Below, piece by piece: positions 53,981 through 62,255 of a DNA stretch of 64,000 nt. Source of the DNA: Senegalia massiliensis (lineage in GTDB: Bacteria; Bacillota; Clostridia; Tissierellales; SIT17); the NCBI RefSeq assembly GCF_900626135.1, contig NZ_LR130785.1, forward strand, positions 1,769,241-1,833,240, in the 5' to 3' direction. Within the stretch, counting starts at the first letter, position 1; each line of letters starts with the position of its first letter. Position numbers and translations under genes: made by a program. Under the pieces are notes generated by a model, which saw only the letters and a program-made list of their open reading frames with translations, was not told the origin of the DNA and made no database searches.

Positions 53981-54397
53981 CTATATCATTGAATATTCAA
54001 GTTCCTTAATTTCATCATTTTCTTTTTCTTGATCTATTTTAAATCCATGTTTTTTATAAAAATCTACAGCTTTTAAATTTTTTGCGTAAACATCTAACTT
54101 TAAAATAGGATATTCTTCCTTACATTTTTTAAGCAATTCCCCTCCTATTCCATTAGAATGATATTTACTGGAAACAAATAATCCAGCGATATATAAATTA
54201 TCAATAATGCCTATAAATCCTTTTATTTCTTTATTATCTTCGTATACAAAAACCGATGAATCAGGTAAAACTTTATTCATAAAATCATATTTTGTTTTCC
54301 AATACTCTTCTGAAATAAAATTATGGGCATTAATGTTTTTTTCAATCCAAATTTTCATTATATTATCTATTTTAGATACATCAAATTCTCTTATCAT
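53981..54397 (-). CDS. GNAT family N-acetyltransferase
   Basis: 138 residues of one GNAT domain: IKGFIGIIDNLYIAGLFVSS (strands 3-4), the acetyl-CoA loop KYHSNGIGGELLKKCK and the C-terminal AVDFYKKHGFKI. Complete and of usual length. The substrate is unknown; it resembles YiaC/YjgM-like members. AAGGACA precedes the ATG. Confidence 0.85.
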   Translation of the reverse strand: MIREFDVSKIDNIMKIWIEKNINAHNFISEEYWKTKYDFMNKVLPDSSVFVYEDNKEIKGFIGIIDNLYIAGLFVSSKYHSNGIGGELLKKCKEEYPILKLDVYAKNLKAVDFYKKHGFKIDQEKENDEIKELEYSMI

Positions 54398-54459
54398 TAA
54401 TCTTTGTCCTTACCTTATAAAACTTGTAAATTTGCTTTCTTAATCTAATATTGATTACT

Positions 54460-54602
54460 AACTAATGTATAACCATACTATATTTTATCATATAATAAAA
54501 ATAAATATTAGGATTAAAATCATAGAAAACTAATATAATTTCTCATTTTTTTACTATTACATACCAATTAATATATAATCATATTATATTTTACCACATA
54601 AT
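54460..54602. repeat. Pair of 37-bp direct repeats
   Basis: 54460-54496 and 54566-54602 agree at 31 of 37 positions; all differences are transitions between C/T or G/A. They lie in the spacer between a GNAT gene and the 48-codon gene. Duplicated promoter or decaying repeat are possible. Confidence 0.6.
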
Positions 54603-54610
54603 TTTATATA

Positions 54611-54642
54611 AAAAAATAAGACTAGGGAAATTGTTCCTAGTC
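54611..54642 (-). terminator. Terminator of the 48-codon gene
   Basis: GACTAGG pairs with CCTAGTC around an 8-base loop and is followed on the minus strand by TTATTTTTTT, four bases after the stop. Confidence 0.75.
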
Positions 54643-54645
54643 TAG

Positions 54646-54792
54646 TTAATTAAAATTATCCACAAATTCTTTTTTAGTTTTAGTAATTTTTATATAAGTT
54701 TCTCTGTCTATCTTTTTATCCTTGTAAAGTTTATCTGCAAATTCTATAAATTCTTTTGATAATTCTACTAAGTTACTTGTAATATTTTTCAT
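54646..54792 (-). CDS. Small protein, copy 2 of an unrecognised paralogous pair
   Basis: A 48-residue helical protein with GGAGG 7 bases before an ATG and a clean terminator, so it is a credible gene. Its core ADKLYKDKKIDRETYIKIT is nearly the same as in the 54-residue protein at 51976. The N-terminal part (ITSNLVELSKEFIEF) is amphipathic. No family recognised. The pairing of two such genes with two Spo0E-like genes is notable. Confidence 0.7.
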   Translation of the reverse strand: MKNITSNLVELSKEFIEFADKLYKDKKIDRETYIKITKTKKEFVDNFN

Positions 54793-55171
54793 ATCAAACC
54801 TCCTAGTAAGATTATTGCTATATTTAAATTAATTATTCCATATATATTAAATAATTACTTTATAAAGAGTATTACAAGTATATACTTTTTATGACAAAAA
54901 ATAAAGACTAAGAATTTCTCAATTTTTATTTCCTTTAGTTGCCTTTCTATTTTCCACATTAAAAAAACACCTACCTAAGCAGATGCTATGAATTATAATT
55001 CAATTTTCTTTATTTTATTTTCTCTCTTATTTAGATTTTCACTTATATTATTCATTTTTTTGTTAAATTATGTTATCTTATTTAAAGCCTTTATATATTA
55101 TAATATATAAAGAATATTTAACAATTTTATTCATTTAATTTAGTAGTAAAACATACTTCTATACTCTTAAA
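54793..55171. other. Spacer without recognised gene
   Basis: About 380 bases of AT-rich sequence. No open frame with a ribosome binding site and no strong hairpin were seen. Confidence 0.6.
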
Positions 55172-55498
55172 TTATATTAATTTTTCAGTAATGATTTCTT
55201 CTAATACTTCTTTTATACTTCTTCTATGATGTATTTCTGTTAACAATTCATTGTCATTTGTTTTCATTATTATTTGTTTTTTAGATATTTCTTCTTCTGA
55301 AACAGTAATTTTTTGTTTACCAATCATTGCTTCCCAAATCAAGTATTTATCATCTACTAAATTTTGTTTTGTGTAAATATTATACGGTGCATTTTTTAAT
55401 TGGTTCAGTAAAATTTCCAATGTGTTTTCTATTTCTCTCTTTCTAAAATTATAATTTTTAATACGATTTTTTACTATCTCCGGCCATCTTTTATCCAT
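55172..55498 (-). CDS. Unknown protein expressed from a sigma-H promoter
   Basis: 108 residues, charged and helical, with KNRIKNYNFRKREIENTLEI at the N-terminus and SIKEVLEEIITEKLI at the end; soluble, no Cys. No family recognised. AGGGGAG precedes the ATG. A perfect sigma-H promoter and a Spo0A box upstream make this a likely early-sporulation or stationary-phase gene, which is the best clue to its role. Confidence 0.75.
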   Translation of the reverse strand: MDKRWPEIVKNRIKNYNFRKREIENTLEILLNQLKNAPYNIYTKQNLVDDKYLIWEAMIGKQKITVSEEEISKKQIIMKTNDNELLTEIHHRRSIKEVLEEIITEKLI

Positions 55499-55521
55499 AA
55501 TAGCTCCCCTTTCTATATAAA

Positions 55522-55550
55522 ATATTCTACATAGATGAGTATATTCCTTT
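55522..55550 (-). promoter_or_regulatory. Sigma-H promoter, perfect consensus
   Basis: On the minus strand AAAGGAATA (55542-55550) and GTAGAATAT (55522-55530) are 11 bases apart, fitting RNAGGAWWW and RNNGAATWW at every fixed position. It lies 24 bases before the start of the 108-codon gene. Confidence 0.75.
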
Positions 55551-55567
55551 ATCTTTTATTCGCAATA

Positions 55568-55574
55568 TTCGACA
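55568..55574 (-). promoter_or_regulatory. Spo0A box upstream of the sigma-H promoter
   Basis: TGTCGAA on the minus strand, about 55 bases before the predicted transcription start. It matches the Spo0A core operator exactly. Confidence 0.5.
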
Positions 55575-55596
55575 ATATTCTATATTAAACTAATTT

Positions 55597-55788
55597 TTAG
55601 AAGGCATTATCTTCATATTTTAAATTAATCCTTATCTTATCTTCATAACTAAGACTATTCCATATTTCCCAACCAATTCTTCTCATTTCTTCTTTAACTT
55701 TCTCTTGGTCCAATTCTAAATCTGGTTCTAATATATTACAAACGCTATCACCAATCTTGTAAGTAGCTAGTATTTTTTCTTTTTTCAT
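55597..55788 (-). CDS. Small acidic protein of unknown function
   Basis: 63 residues with alternating acidic and basic patches (ILEPDLELDQEKVKEEMRRI) and a Trp-rich GWEIWNSLSYEDK segment. GGAGGG lies 7 bases before the ATG, so expression is likely. No family recognised. It lies upstream of the sigma-H gene in the same direction. Confidence 0.6.
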   Translation of the reverse strand: MKKEKILATYKIGDSVCNILEPDLELDQEKVKEEMRRIGWEIWNSLSYEDKIRINLKYEDNAF

Positions 55789-55943
55789 TTCACATCCCTC
55801 CTATTTAAATTTATGACACTGCTAGATTGTACTATTACCATTACTTTAGCTTAAAAATCATTTTACATATTTTTTCTTTTTAACCATAAATTTCTTAACT
55901 AGTTTTCATTGTGGTACAATTTCATATGGAAGGAGGGGTACAG

Positions 55944-56177
55944 TTGAATAAAAAAGAAATGTTAATACACTTATATCAAACTAAAGATAAACTTAATTTA
56001 GAGTATCAAGAACTTTTTTTTGAAATTTTTAGTAAACAGATAAGCGAATTAAATTTATCTGATTATGAACGAAAAAATGCATTAAACAACTTCAAAGATC
56101 TTTTATTGCTAATTAATCAATATAGTACTGATTTAATTAATCAATCTTTTGATAGTATTAGTAAAATATCTGATTAG
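55944..56177 (+). CDS. Small helical protein of unknown function
   Basis: 77 residues, helical, starting at TTG with GGAGGGG 5 bases upstream; earlier in-frame ATGs lie before or inside that site. The sequence KKEMLIHLYQTKDKLNLEYQ and later LLLLINQYSTDLINQSFDSI suggests a helical bundle. No family recognised. A TACAAT box about 30 bases before the start could be its promoter. Confidence 0.6.
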   Translation: MNKKEMLIHLYQTKDKLNLEYQELFFEIFSKQISELNLSDYERKNALNNFKDLLLLINQYSTDLINQSFDSISKISD

Positions 56178-56430
56178 CTTTCGTTTATTTATAATAATAA
56201 TTTTGTTATTGAAGTTAAAAATACTTCTAATGGTACCTTGCCAAACAATGCTTGGAAATGCCTTAGAAAAATAAATTATTAACTATTTGGTTACTCTTGA
56301 AGCACACCTTTAAGGGTAACCTCTTTATCAAAGAATATCTTCTATTAGCATACTTAAATATTTAAGTTTTCTCTTAGTTTTTTTATATAATGTTACTTAT
56401 GTAAAATTAAATTTTAAATTAATATATTAT

Positions 56431-56465
56431 ATGTTAGATGAAGTTAATATAACTTCATCTAACAT
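56431..56465 (-). terminator. Terminator after the alpha/beta hydrolase gene
   Basis: ATGTTAGATGAAGTTA pairs with TAACTTCATCTAACAT over 16 bp with a 3-base loop. The stop codon overlaps its right end. In the spacer further left (56178-56430) a short open stretch with residues such as NGTLPNNAWKC looks like a gene remnant. Confidence 0.7.
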
Positions 56466-57379
56466 TATTTAATAGTATTTTTTATTACATCATTTATAGT
56501 TGCTATAACTAATTCTGGACTATCATCAAAAATATTATGACCACAGTTCTTTGCTTCAATTATCTCACCTTTTCTTGAGAGAGATACTTGCTTCCTAATA
56601 AGGCTTTGTATCAAGCTTTCTAATTCTTTAGCTTCTTCATTAGGAATACCGTTATTTACCAATTTATTTATTTCAACTACTTTATCCCTAATCAAAATTT
56701 TTAATGGGATATTTGAAAATTTGCAAAAGTGTTGAATTTCTTTTCCAGAATCAATCATATTATTAAATTCTGAACTCATAGCTCTATATAAATTTGGTTT
56801 AGATAAAAACTCTAATCTACTTCTTTCTTTTTCTCCTAAATCTTCTTCTCCATTTTTAAGAAATTGAGAACTTATTTCCTTTACTAATTCATCTTGGTTT
56901 TTCATAGCTAAACTATTCCATCGATCTATCATTTTATTTGTATTATATTTCTTGTTTATAAATACTAATTGTTTCTTTAAAGATTCTATTTTATTATACT
57001 CGTTTGTAGTTGTATCAATCATAATTAAACCTTTGACTTTATTTGAATATTTATTTGCATAGTGTTGAATACAAAGTCCTCCAAAAGAATGACCTACTAA
57101 AATAATATTTTCAGATATACCTTCTTTTTCTAATAAAATATGTAAGTCTTTTATAATATTATATATTGTTCTCTCTTCTTTTAAGTCAATCGTACTTTTA
57201 CCATACCCTGCTCTATGATATATTAGAACAGTAGCAGTTTCTGAAACTTTCTCTAATATATAACTCCATTCATCCATTGAGGTGCCCATGCCAACTTCAA
57301 TGACAATCACTGGTTGTCCAAATCCTCTTTTATAAACTTCTAATGTTTTAGATCCTATATTTACTAATCTCTTAAACAT
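56465..57379 (-). CDS. Alpha/beta hydrolase
   Basis: 304 residues with the alpha/beta hydrolase fold: oxyanion region EVGMGTSMDEW, HRAGYGKS, the nucleophile elbow VGHSFGGLC (Ser98) and a late catalytic His in KNCGHNIFDDSPE. The lid region (about 160-240) is helical. Substrate unknown; esterase or lactonase-type activity is possible. The start overlaps the previous GNAT gene by 8 bases, so the two are coupled. Confidence 0.85.
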   Translation of the reverse strand: MFKRLVNIGSKTLEVYKRGFGQPVIVIEVGMGTSMDEWSYILEKVSETATVLIYHRAGYGKSTIDLKEERTIYNIIKDLHILLEKEGISENIILVGHSFGGLCIQHYANKYSNKVKGLIMIDTTTNEYNKIESLKKQLVFINKKYNTNKMIDRWNSLAMKNQDELVKEISSQFLKNGEEDLGEKERSRLEFLSKPNLYRAMSSEFNNMIDSGKEIQHFCKFSNIPLKILIRDKVVEINKLVNNGIPNEEAKELESLIQSLIRKQVSLSRKGEIIEAKNCGHNIFDDSPELVIATINDVIKNTIK

Positions 57380-57938
57380 TCATAGTCACCTCATAGTTGT
57401 ATTCATCTTCTAAAATAGCGTATAGTAATGAATCTCTCCAGCTACCTTTTGACCATATATGTTTTCTCAAATAACCTTCTTTTTTCATGCCAATTTTCTG
57501 TAATATTTTTTCAGATCCTAAATTATCAGGATCACATGTAGCATAAATTCTATGTAGTTTAAATTGGTTAAATCCAATATCTAAAAGAGTTTTTGCAATA
57601 TCTGTTCCATATCCTTTTCCCCAATACATTTTATTTAAACAATATCCAATCCAACCTTCCCTATTTTCCCTATCTGAAATATGAAATCCACAAACACCTA
57701 TTAATTTGTCCTCTCTTTTCTCAATTACTGCTAACTCAAAGTCAACTCTATCTTTTTCATATTGATATTCTATACACATACTTAAGAATTCTTTTGTTTG
57801 TTTTAATGTGTTTGGACCAAATGGCACATATTTTGATACATCTGGATCAGATGCATATTCATGGACCTCTTGAATATCTATTTCTTTCAATTCTCTTAGT
57901 ATCAATCTTTCCATATCTATTGTATCAATTTTTTTCAT
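57372..57938 (-). CDS. RimJ/RimL-type N-acetyltransferase
   Basis: 188 residues with the RimJ/RimL pattern: MERLILRELKEIDIQEVHEY, GVCGFHISDRENREGWIGYC, the acetyl-CoA loop YWGKGYGTDIAKTL and CDPDNLGSEKILQKIGMKKE. Complete. Such enzymes acetylate N-termini of ribosomal proteins or small molecules. GGAGG lies 8 bases before the ATG. Confidence 0.9.
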   Translation of the reverse strand: MKKIDTIDMERLILRELKEIDIQEVHEYASDPDVSKYVPFGPNTLKQTKEFLSMCIEYQYEKDRVDFELAVIEKREDKLIGVCGFHISDRENREGWIGYCLNKMYWGKGYGTDIAKTLLDIGFNQFKLHRIYATCDPDNLGSEKILQKIGMKKEGYLRKHIWSKGSWRDSLLYAILEDEYNYEVTMNV

Positions 57939-58035
57939 TTAAATTCCTCCTTAGCCTATACTATAAGTAATGATCAAAATAGAATATAGTATATAGAATT
58001 ATAGTTTTAATCTCTAATCAAATTTATTTGAAAAT

Positions 58036-58809
58036 CTATAATTCTAAACATATTTCCATAGATAAATCCACCAGATTAATTCTAAGATCTTCTAATCTAT
58101 TCCAATTTCTAGAATCCCATTCGATACCACTCAGGTCATCTCCGCCATAAAGTATTTGTCCCAGTACAACACCTCTAAATTTAGCAACTGCAAAAAATGC
58201 AGCGGACTCCATTTCAACAGTTACACATCCTTCAGAAACACGTAGATCTATTTTATCGTCAGTTTCACGATAAAATGCATCTGTAGTCCATGTCTTAGCT
58301 TCAATAAATGGTATCTCATTCACTTTTAAATACTTAGTGATACATTTCAATGCCGACTTACTACATTCAACTTCTCTAGACGGTTTTAAATAATGATATG
58401 ATAAACCTTCATCCCTAATTGCTGAATATGGAACAATCAAGTGACCCAACTGAATATCCTTTTTTAACACACCAGCAGTTCCACAAACAATAAACTTCTT
58501 AAATCCCATAGCGATTAATTGTTCAAGTTGTGCACCAGAACTGGCTGCCCCTAAATAACCTTGCACAATTCCAATAGGTTTGCCATCAACTTCTGTCTCA
58601 TATATAGGTATTACAATCGTGCATGTTTTAAATTCACCAACCTTTTTTAATCTTCCCTCACTTATCATTCTTTTAATAACATCACCAAAGAATGTGATTA
58701 CGCAATACTCTGAAATATCTCTCTGATTTTTAATTGTATCAGAAGGCTCAATCTTAGCTCTTAGAGCAGAATCAAACTCCAATATAGGAAAATCTCTTTT
58801 TAACATCAT
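58036..58809 (-). CDS. Nucleoside phosphorylase (PNP/UDP family)
   Basis: About 257 residues of the PNP_UDP_1 family: GAASSGAQLEQLIAMG near the substrate pocket, FIVCGTAGVLKKDIQLGHL, and the nucleoside-binding CVTVEMESAAFFAVA. The enzyme cleaves a purine nucleoside or uridine with phosphate. ATG 58809 is set by AAGGGGAT 6 bases upstream. The hexameric PNP or uridine phosphorylase assignment cannot be settled from sequence alone. Confidence 0.88.
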   Translation of the reverse strand: MMLKRDFPILEFDSALRAKIEPSDTIKNQRDISEYCVITFFGDVIKRMISEGRLKKVGEFKTCTIVIPIYETEVDGKPIGIVQGYLGAASSGAQLEQLIAMGFKKFIVCGTAGVLKKDIQLGHLIVPYSAIRDEGLSYHYLKPSREVECSKSALKCITKYLKVNEIPFIEAKTWTTDAFYRETDDKIDLRVSEGCVTVEMESAAFFAVAKFRGVVLGQILYGGDDLSGIEWDSRNWNRLEDLRINLVDLSMEICLEL

Positions 58810-58921
58810 TGTTTTATCCCCTTTTTGCATTAATTTTATCCACTTCACTTAATTCTACTACTATGACATCAAACACATCTTAATCAATAGCCTTCAACTT
58901 TTCTAATCTGATAATATTTTA

Positions 58922-58967
58922 AGTGGTGTAGACACTCTATGTTTTTATGTAGAATGTCTATACCACT
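58922..58967. terminator. Terminator-like hairpin
   Basis: Two 18-base arms (AGTGGTGTAGACACTCTA and its near complement) pair with two imperfect positions around a 10-base loop. It lies between the 54-codon gene and the phosphorylase gene; the T run is poor. Confidence 0.45.
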
Positions 58968-59009
58968 ATGCTAGAAGATGTTATGATTTTTATATAATAA
59001 ATCAATGTA

Positions 59010-59174
59010 TTATTTATTTTCAAGCTGATCAATTGCTAGACAAATTAAGCCAATAGACAATAAACTTATAGCGCTTTTAAATCCAATAGATTTCATAATG
59101 TTTAAAACAAGTGTAGCAACTCCCATCCCTAATCCAATTGCTTTAAAAATAACTTTTCTGAATTCCTTATTCAT
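59010..59174 (-). CDS. Small membrane protein
   Basis: 54 codons, ATG with AAAGAG upstream. The peptide has an N-terminal basic head, two hydrophobic stretches (GLGMGVATLVLNI and AISLLSIGLICLAI) separated by Met-Lys-Ser, and an acidic end. No family recognised. A separate short gene with suitable start signal, so probably real. Confidence 0.5.
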   Translation of the reverse strand: MNKEFRKVIFKAIGLGMGVATLVLNIMKSIGFKSAISLLSIGLICLAIDQLENK

Positions 59175-59261
59175 TATCTCTTTCCCCCTAATAACTTATT
59201 TATTTCAACTTTATACCTAATTCTATTACCATCAAATTTAAAATATAAATTAAATTACATG

Positions 59262-60074
59262 TTACAGTATTTTTTCCATGTTAATTTGACCACGTCCTAT
59301 TTTTCTTTTATAGCCTAGTCCTTCATATAGTTTAATAGCTGGTATATTTTCTATATCACATGCTTAAAAACTTCTTACTGCATCATTTCTATTCCCCCAA
59401 TTAATTGCAAATGCTATTAAACTAAGTCCAATTTTTTTCGAGTGATAGCTAGGTTTAACTTCTACTTCTCTTAACCAAAGATTTATTCCTTTTTCGCTTT
59501 CAAAACCATATAAGCTAATACAACATATACCTATAATCTCATTATTCATCTCAGCTACAAATATATATGAATTCTCAGATTCATTCCATTCTTTTATCCA
59601 TTCAGCAGTTTCTCCTCTATATCCTCTTGAATAATCCTTACACGATTTTGTAACTTCTGAAGCTGTTTGGTATTCATTCTTTTTTATCCTTCTAATCATT
59701 AATGAATTCTGTTGTACTAAACATATTATTTCTAAATTATTATTCCAAAAATCTACCCATTAATTTGTAATTATAAATCCTAGATCTTCCATTTCAGAAA
59801 TATAATACTCAGGAATAAATTCTATATATGCTTTCTTGAGAATCTGATTCTATGAAATTAGATTGATAGTATTTTTTAATCCATCAAAAAAATCTTCCTT
59901 TGAATTTGTTGCCCAATATATTGTTGCTTTTTTATCTTCTATAGAATAAAGAAATAAACTTTCATTGTTATTTATACATATTATTAAATTAGATATATCA
60001 TCATACTCTGCATACTCTGCATACTCTAAAGAAGTATATTGAAACTATTTTACTTTATCAATTATATCCTTCAA
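59262..60074 (-). pseudogene. GNAT acetyltransferase gene with four in-frame stop codons
   Basis: One reading frame runs from a TTG at 60074, behind a good GGAGG, to 59262 and encodes a two-part GNAT protein of about 270 residues. It is cut by TAG, TAG, TAA and TAA, but there is no frameshift. The N-terminal part contains KKAYIEFIPEYYISEMEDLG, followed by WVDFWNNNL; the GNAT part has YIFVAEMNNEIIGICCISLY, VKPSYHSKKIGLSLI and, after the last stop, NIPAIKLYEGLGYKRK. Likely original codons at two stops were Glu (GAA) and Leu (TTA). Only 59364-59699 can be read as an ATG frame, and that lacks the C-terminal strand. Confidence 0.8.
60002..60028. repeat. 9-bp tandem repeat
   Basis: CATACTCTG is repeated about three times in a row. 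In the GNAT pseudogene it encodes repeated Glu-Tyr-Ala. It looks like slipped-strand expansion. Confidence 0.7.
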
Positions 60075-60207
60075 TTTTACCTCCACTAATTTTAATTGTT
60101 CTTGGCTAACGCTCCTAGTGTATTTGACCATTCACATGGTTTTGTAGACTGTTGCAAATGTTATGTTAATCCATGATCAATATGAACTACACTACTTAAA
60201 TTAAATA

Positions 60208-60792
60208 TTAATCACTTACCAAGTCTTTTTCTAATATTCTTCTGACTTCTTTATTATCTATTTCATATTTTGTTAGCAACTTTAAATTACATGAAGTTGC
60301 AATTATCTCAGTTATTTCTTCAATTGTTCTTTTATCTGTTATTATATGTTCTTTAAAATATTCACTATTAAAACATTCAATATAACTATCAATTCGATTA
60401 TGAATCCATGAGTTTTCTCCATCACCACGACGATTTAACCTATCCAACAAAATATTTTTACTGGCAATCAATGTGAAATGTTTAACTATTATTCCCTCAG
60501 ACTTTAACTTCCCTATAATTTCATCAAAATAACTTTTATTTATAATTGTCATACGTACAACAATTGTCCCTCTATAATTTGAATGTATGTATGAAAGCAT
60601 TTTATAATTAAATTCCCGCCAAAGATTAAAATCTTGAAAATCATTGTTCTTCAACTTTGAAGGAATATTCTCACGAATAAAAAAACCTACTTCTTCAGGG
60701 TCGTAAACATAAGAATTTTCCAGTCGTGTATCTAACTCATTAGATACACTGGTTTTTCCAGATCCAAATACACCATTAATCCATACAATCAT
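60208..60792 (-). CDS. TmrB-like P-loop kinase/resistance protein
   Basis: 194 residues matching TmrB of Bacillus along the whole length: VWINGVFGSGKTSVSNELDT with Walker A, NSYVYDPEEVGFFIRE, WREFNYKMLSYI, VVRMTIINKSYFDEIIGKL, HFTLIASKNILLDRL and the later ENSW. TmrB is an ATP-binding membrane-associated protein giving tunicamycin resistance. Here the substrate is unknown. GGGAGG precedes the ATG. The gene lies in the accessory region with other transferases. Confidence 0.85.
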   Translation of the reverse strand: MIVWINGVFGSGKTSVSNELDTRLENSYVYDPEEVGFFIRENIPSKLKNNDFQDFNLWREFNYKMLSYIHSNYRGTIVVRMTIINKSYFDEIIGKLKSEGIIVKHFTLIASKNILLDRLNRRGDGENSWIHNRIDSYIECFNSEYFKEHIITDKRTIEEITEIIATSCNLKLLTKYEIDNKEVRRILEKDLVSD

Positions 60793-60909
60793 GTAGAACC
60801 TCCCTTCTTGTAATCATATTATTGTTTTTCGACGAATATCCTTCTATTCTTAGACGTCCCACTTAGTTTTTATGAACTTTAGATTAGACGATAAATTATA
60901 ATGAAGAAT

Positions 60910-62088
60910 TTATACAACTTTAGACCACCCAGAATCTATTATTTTATATTTGCTCCATAGATATGGATTAAAGGAAGACGAAATATTATAATTCCTTTTA
61001 TTTGCAATTATTTCCACCCTTTTATTTTCATAATTATATAGAATTAGATTGTTTAAATCACGATTTGAAAGAGTTATATCTGCTTTACCACCATACTTAT
61101 CTTCAATTTCTATATCGATATATGTACATTTTATAGCAATATTACCCTTATTAATAAATCTAAAAAAACATTTTAATTCATCATCAGTACCATATTCTTC
61201 TATTCCTTCAAGTTCAATAATCTGTGGTGATGACTTATGTTTATTATTTTCGTATATAGAATTAATTTCTTTAATATATTTTTCTTTTCTTCTATCCCAA
61301 TAATTCTCATCTAAATCATCTAAATCAAATTCTCCTATTAGCTCATTTTTAAACTCATTAATTTTATTAACTGCATCCATTCTAAACCATATTTTAGATG
61401 CATCTACTGAACCTCTAATTTGGTTATAGTTAAATCCTGGCACTAATATAGCAGTATGACGTTTAGATTGTACCCATGCAGCACCCATTTCATTTAAACA
61501 AGCAGGGCTATTGTAATAATTCTCAGATAGTAAATAAATAACATGTAAATCTTTATTAAATTGTTCCTTTAAATAATCATAAATATGTTTCCCCATTGGA
61601 ATACCATATCCAGAAACAGAGCTACAGAATACATGTGACTTTCCTTTAAAACCAATGTCTTCTAATAACTCGACTAATACACTTACATAATCAATATCTA
61701 GGGATGAATGACTTATAAAAAGCATCTTTTCATCTTGATTTATTTTTTCCAAGTTAAAGTAGTTATCTGTATCTACAGTATTATTTTTTATAAAATCACT
61801 GTCATTCAGTAAAGAATTTAAATATGACATAACAGAATCATATGCACTTGTTCCCCGTGAGTTTTTTCTTGTTTTATAAGCATTTATAAGTTCATCATAT
61901 AAAATATGTTCTTTACAATACTTAGATGTAAATATCTTCACTTTATTCATCCAAAGATCGTATTCTTCTCCAAAGATATAATCGGGCATTATTAATCCAG
62001 GTTCATTAACTTTAACAATGTTAACACTCTTAACATGCTTTCCCTGTTCAATTAATTTTTCAAGTTTCTCTTTAACTTTATTACTCAT
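60910..62088 (-). CDS. TIR-domain protein
   Basis: 392 residues in three parts. Residues 1-120 are helical and of unknown type. Residues 121-250 are a TIR domain: MLFISHSSLDIDYVSVLVEL, the loop VFCSSVSGYGIPMG, LHVIYLLSENYYNSP and CLNEMGAAW with the likely NADase glutamate Glu200. Residues about 285-392 form a beta-rich C-terminal domain. Bacterial TIR proteins are often NAD-consuming anti-phage effectors, which would fit, but no partner gene such as thsA or a cyclase is next to it. GGAGAG precedes the ATG. Good length and intact motif. Confidence 0.88.
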   Translation of the reverse strand: MSNKVKEKLEKLIEQGKHVKSVNIVKVNEPGLIMPDYIFGEEYDLWMNKVKIFTSKYCKEHILYDELINAYKTRKNSRGTSAYDSVMSYLNSLLNDSDFIKNNTVDTDNYFNLEKINQDEKMLFISHSSLDIDYVSVLVELLEDIGFKGKSHVFCSSVSGYGIPMGKHIYDYLKEQFNKDLHVIYLLSENYYNSPACLNEMGAAWVQSKRHTAILVPGFNYNQIRGSVDASKIWFRMDAVNKINEFKNELIGEFDLDDLDENYWDRRKEKYIKEINSIYENNKHKSSPQIIELEGIEEYGTDDELKCFFRFINKGNIAIKCTYIDIEIEDKYGGKADITLSNRDLNNLILYNYENKRVEIIANKRNYNISSSFNPYLWSKYKIIDSGWSKVV

Positions 62089-62255
62089 ATTTCGTCTCTC
62101 CTTAATAATTCAAAGTTTGTTAATGGAATCAATGGAAATTCCCACTGAACAAAATTCAAATATATTATTACTGATAACTTCTTAAATGAATAATAGGAAC
62201 TTAAACGGATATTTCAACATACTATTTATAATACTGTTCATTCATACCTGATCTA

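Noticed and set aside
59364-59699. Intact 111-residue acetyltransferase
   Set aside because: It lacks the last GNAT strand, which continues in frame after a TAA, and the upstream part continues in the same frame past further stops.
60002-60028. CRISPR-like repeat
   Set aside because: The unit is 9 bp without spacers; no CRISPR array or cas gene was seen in the window.
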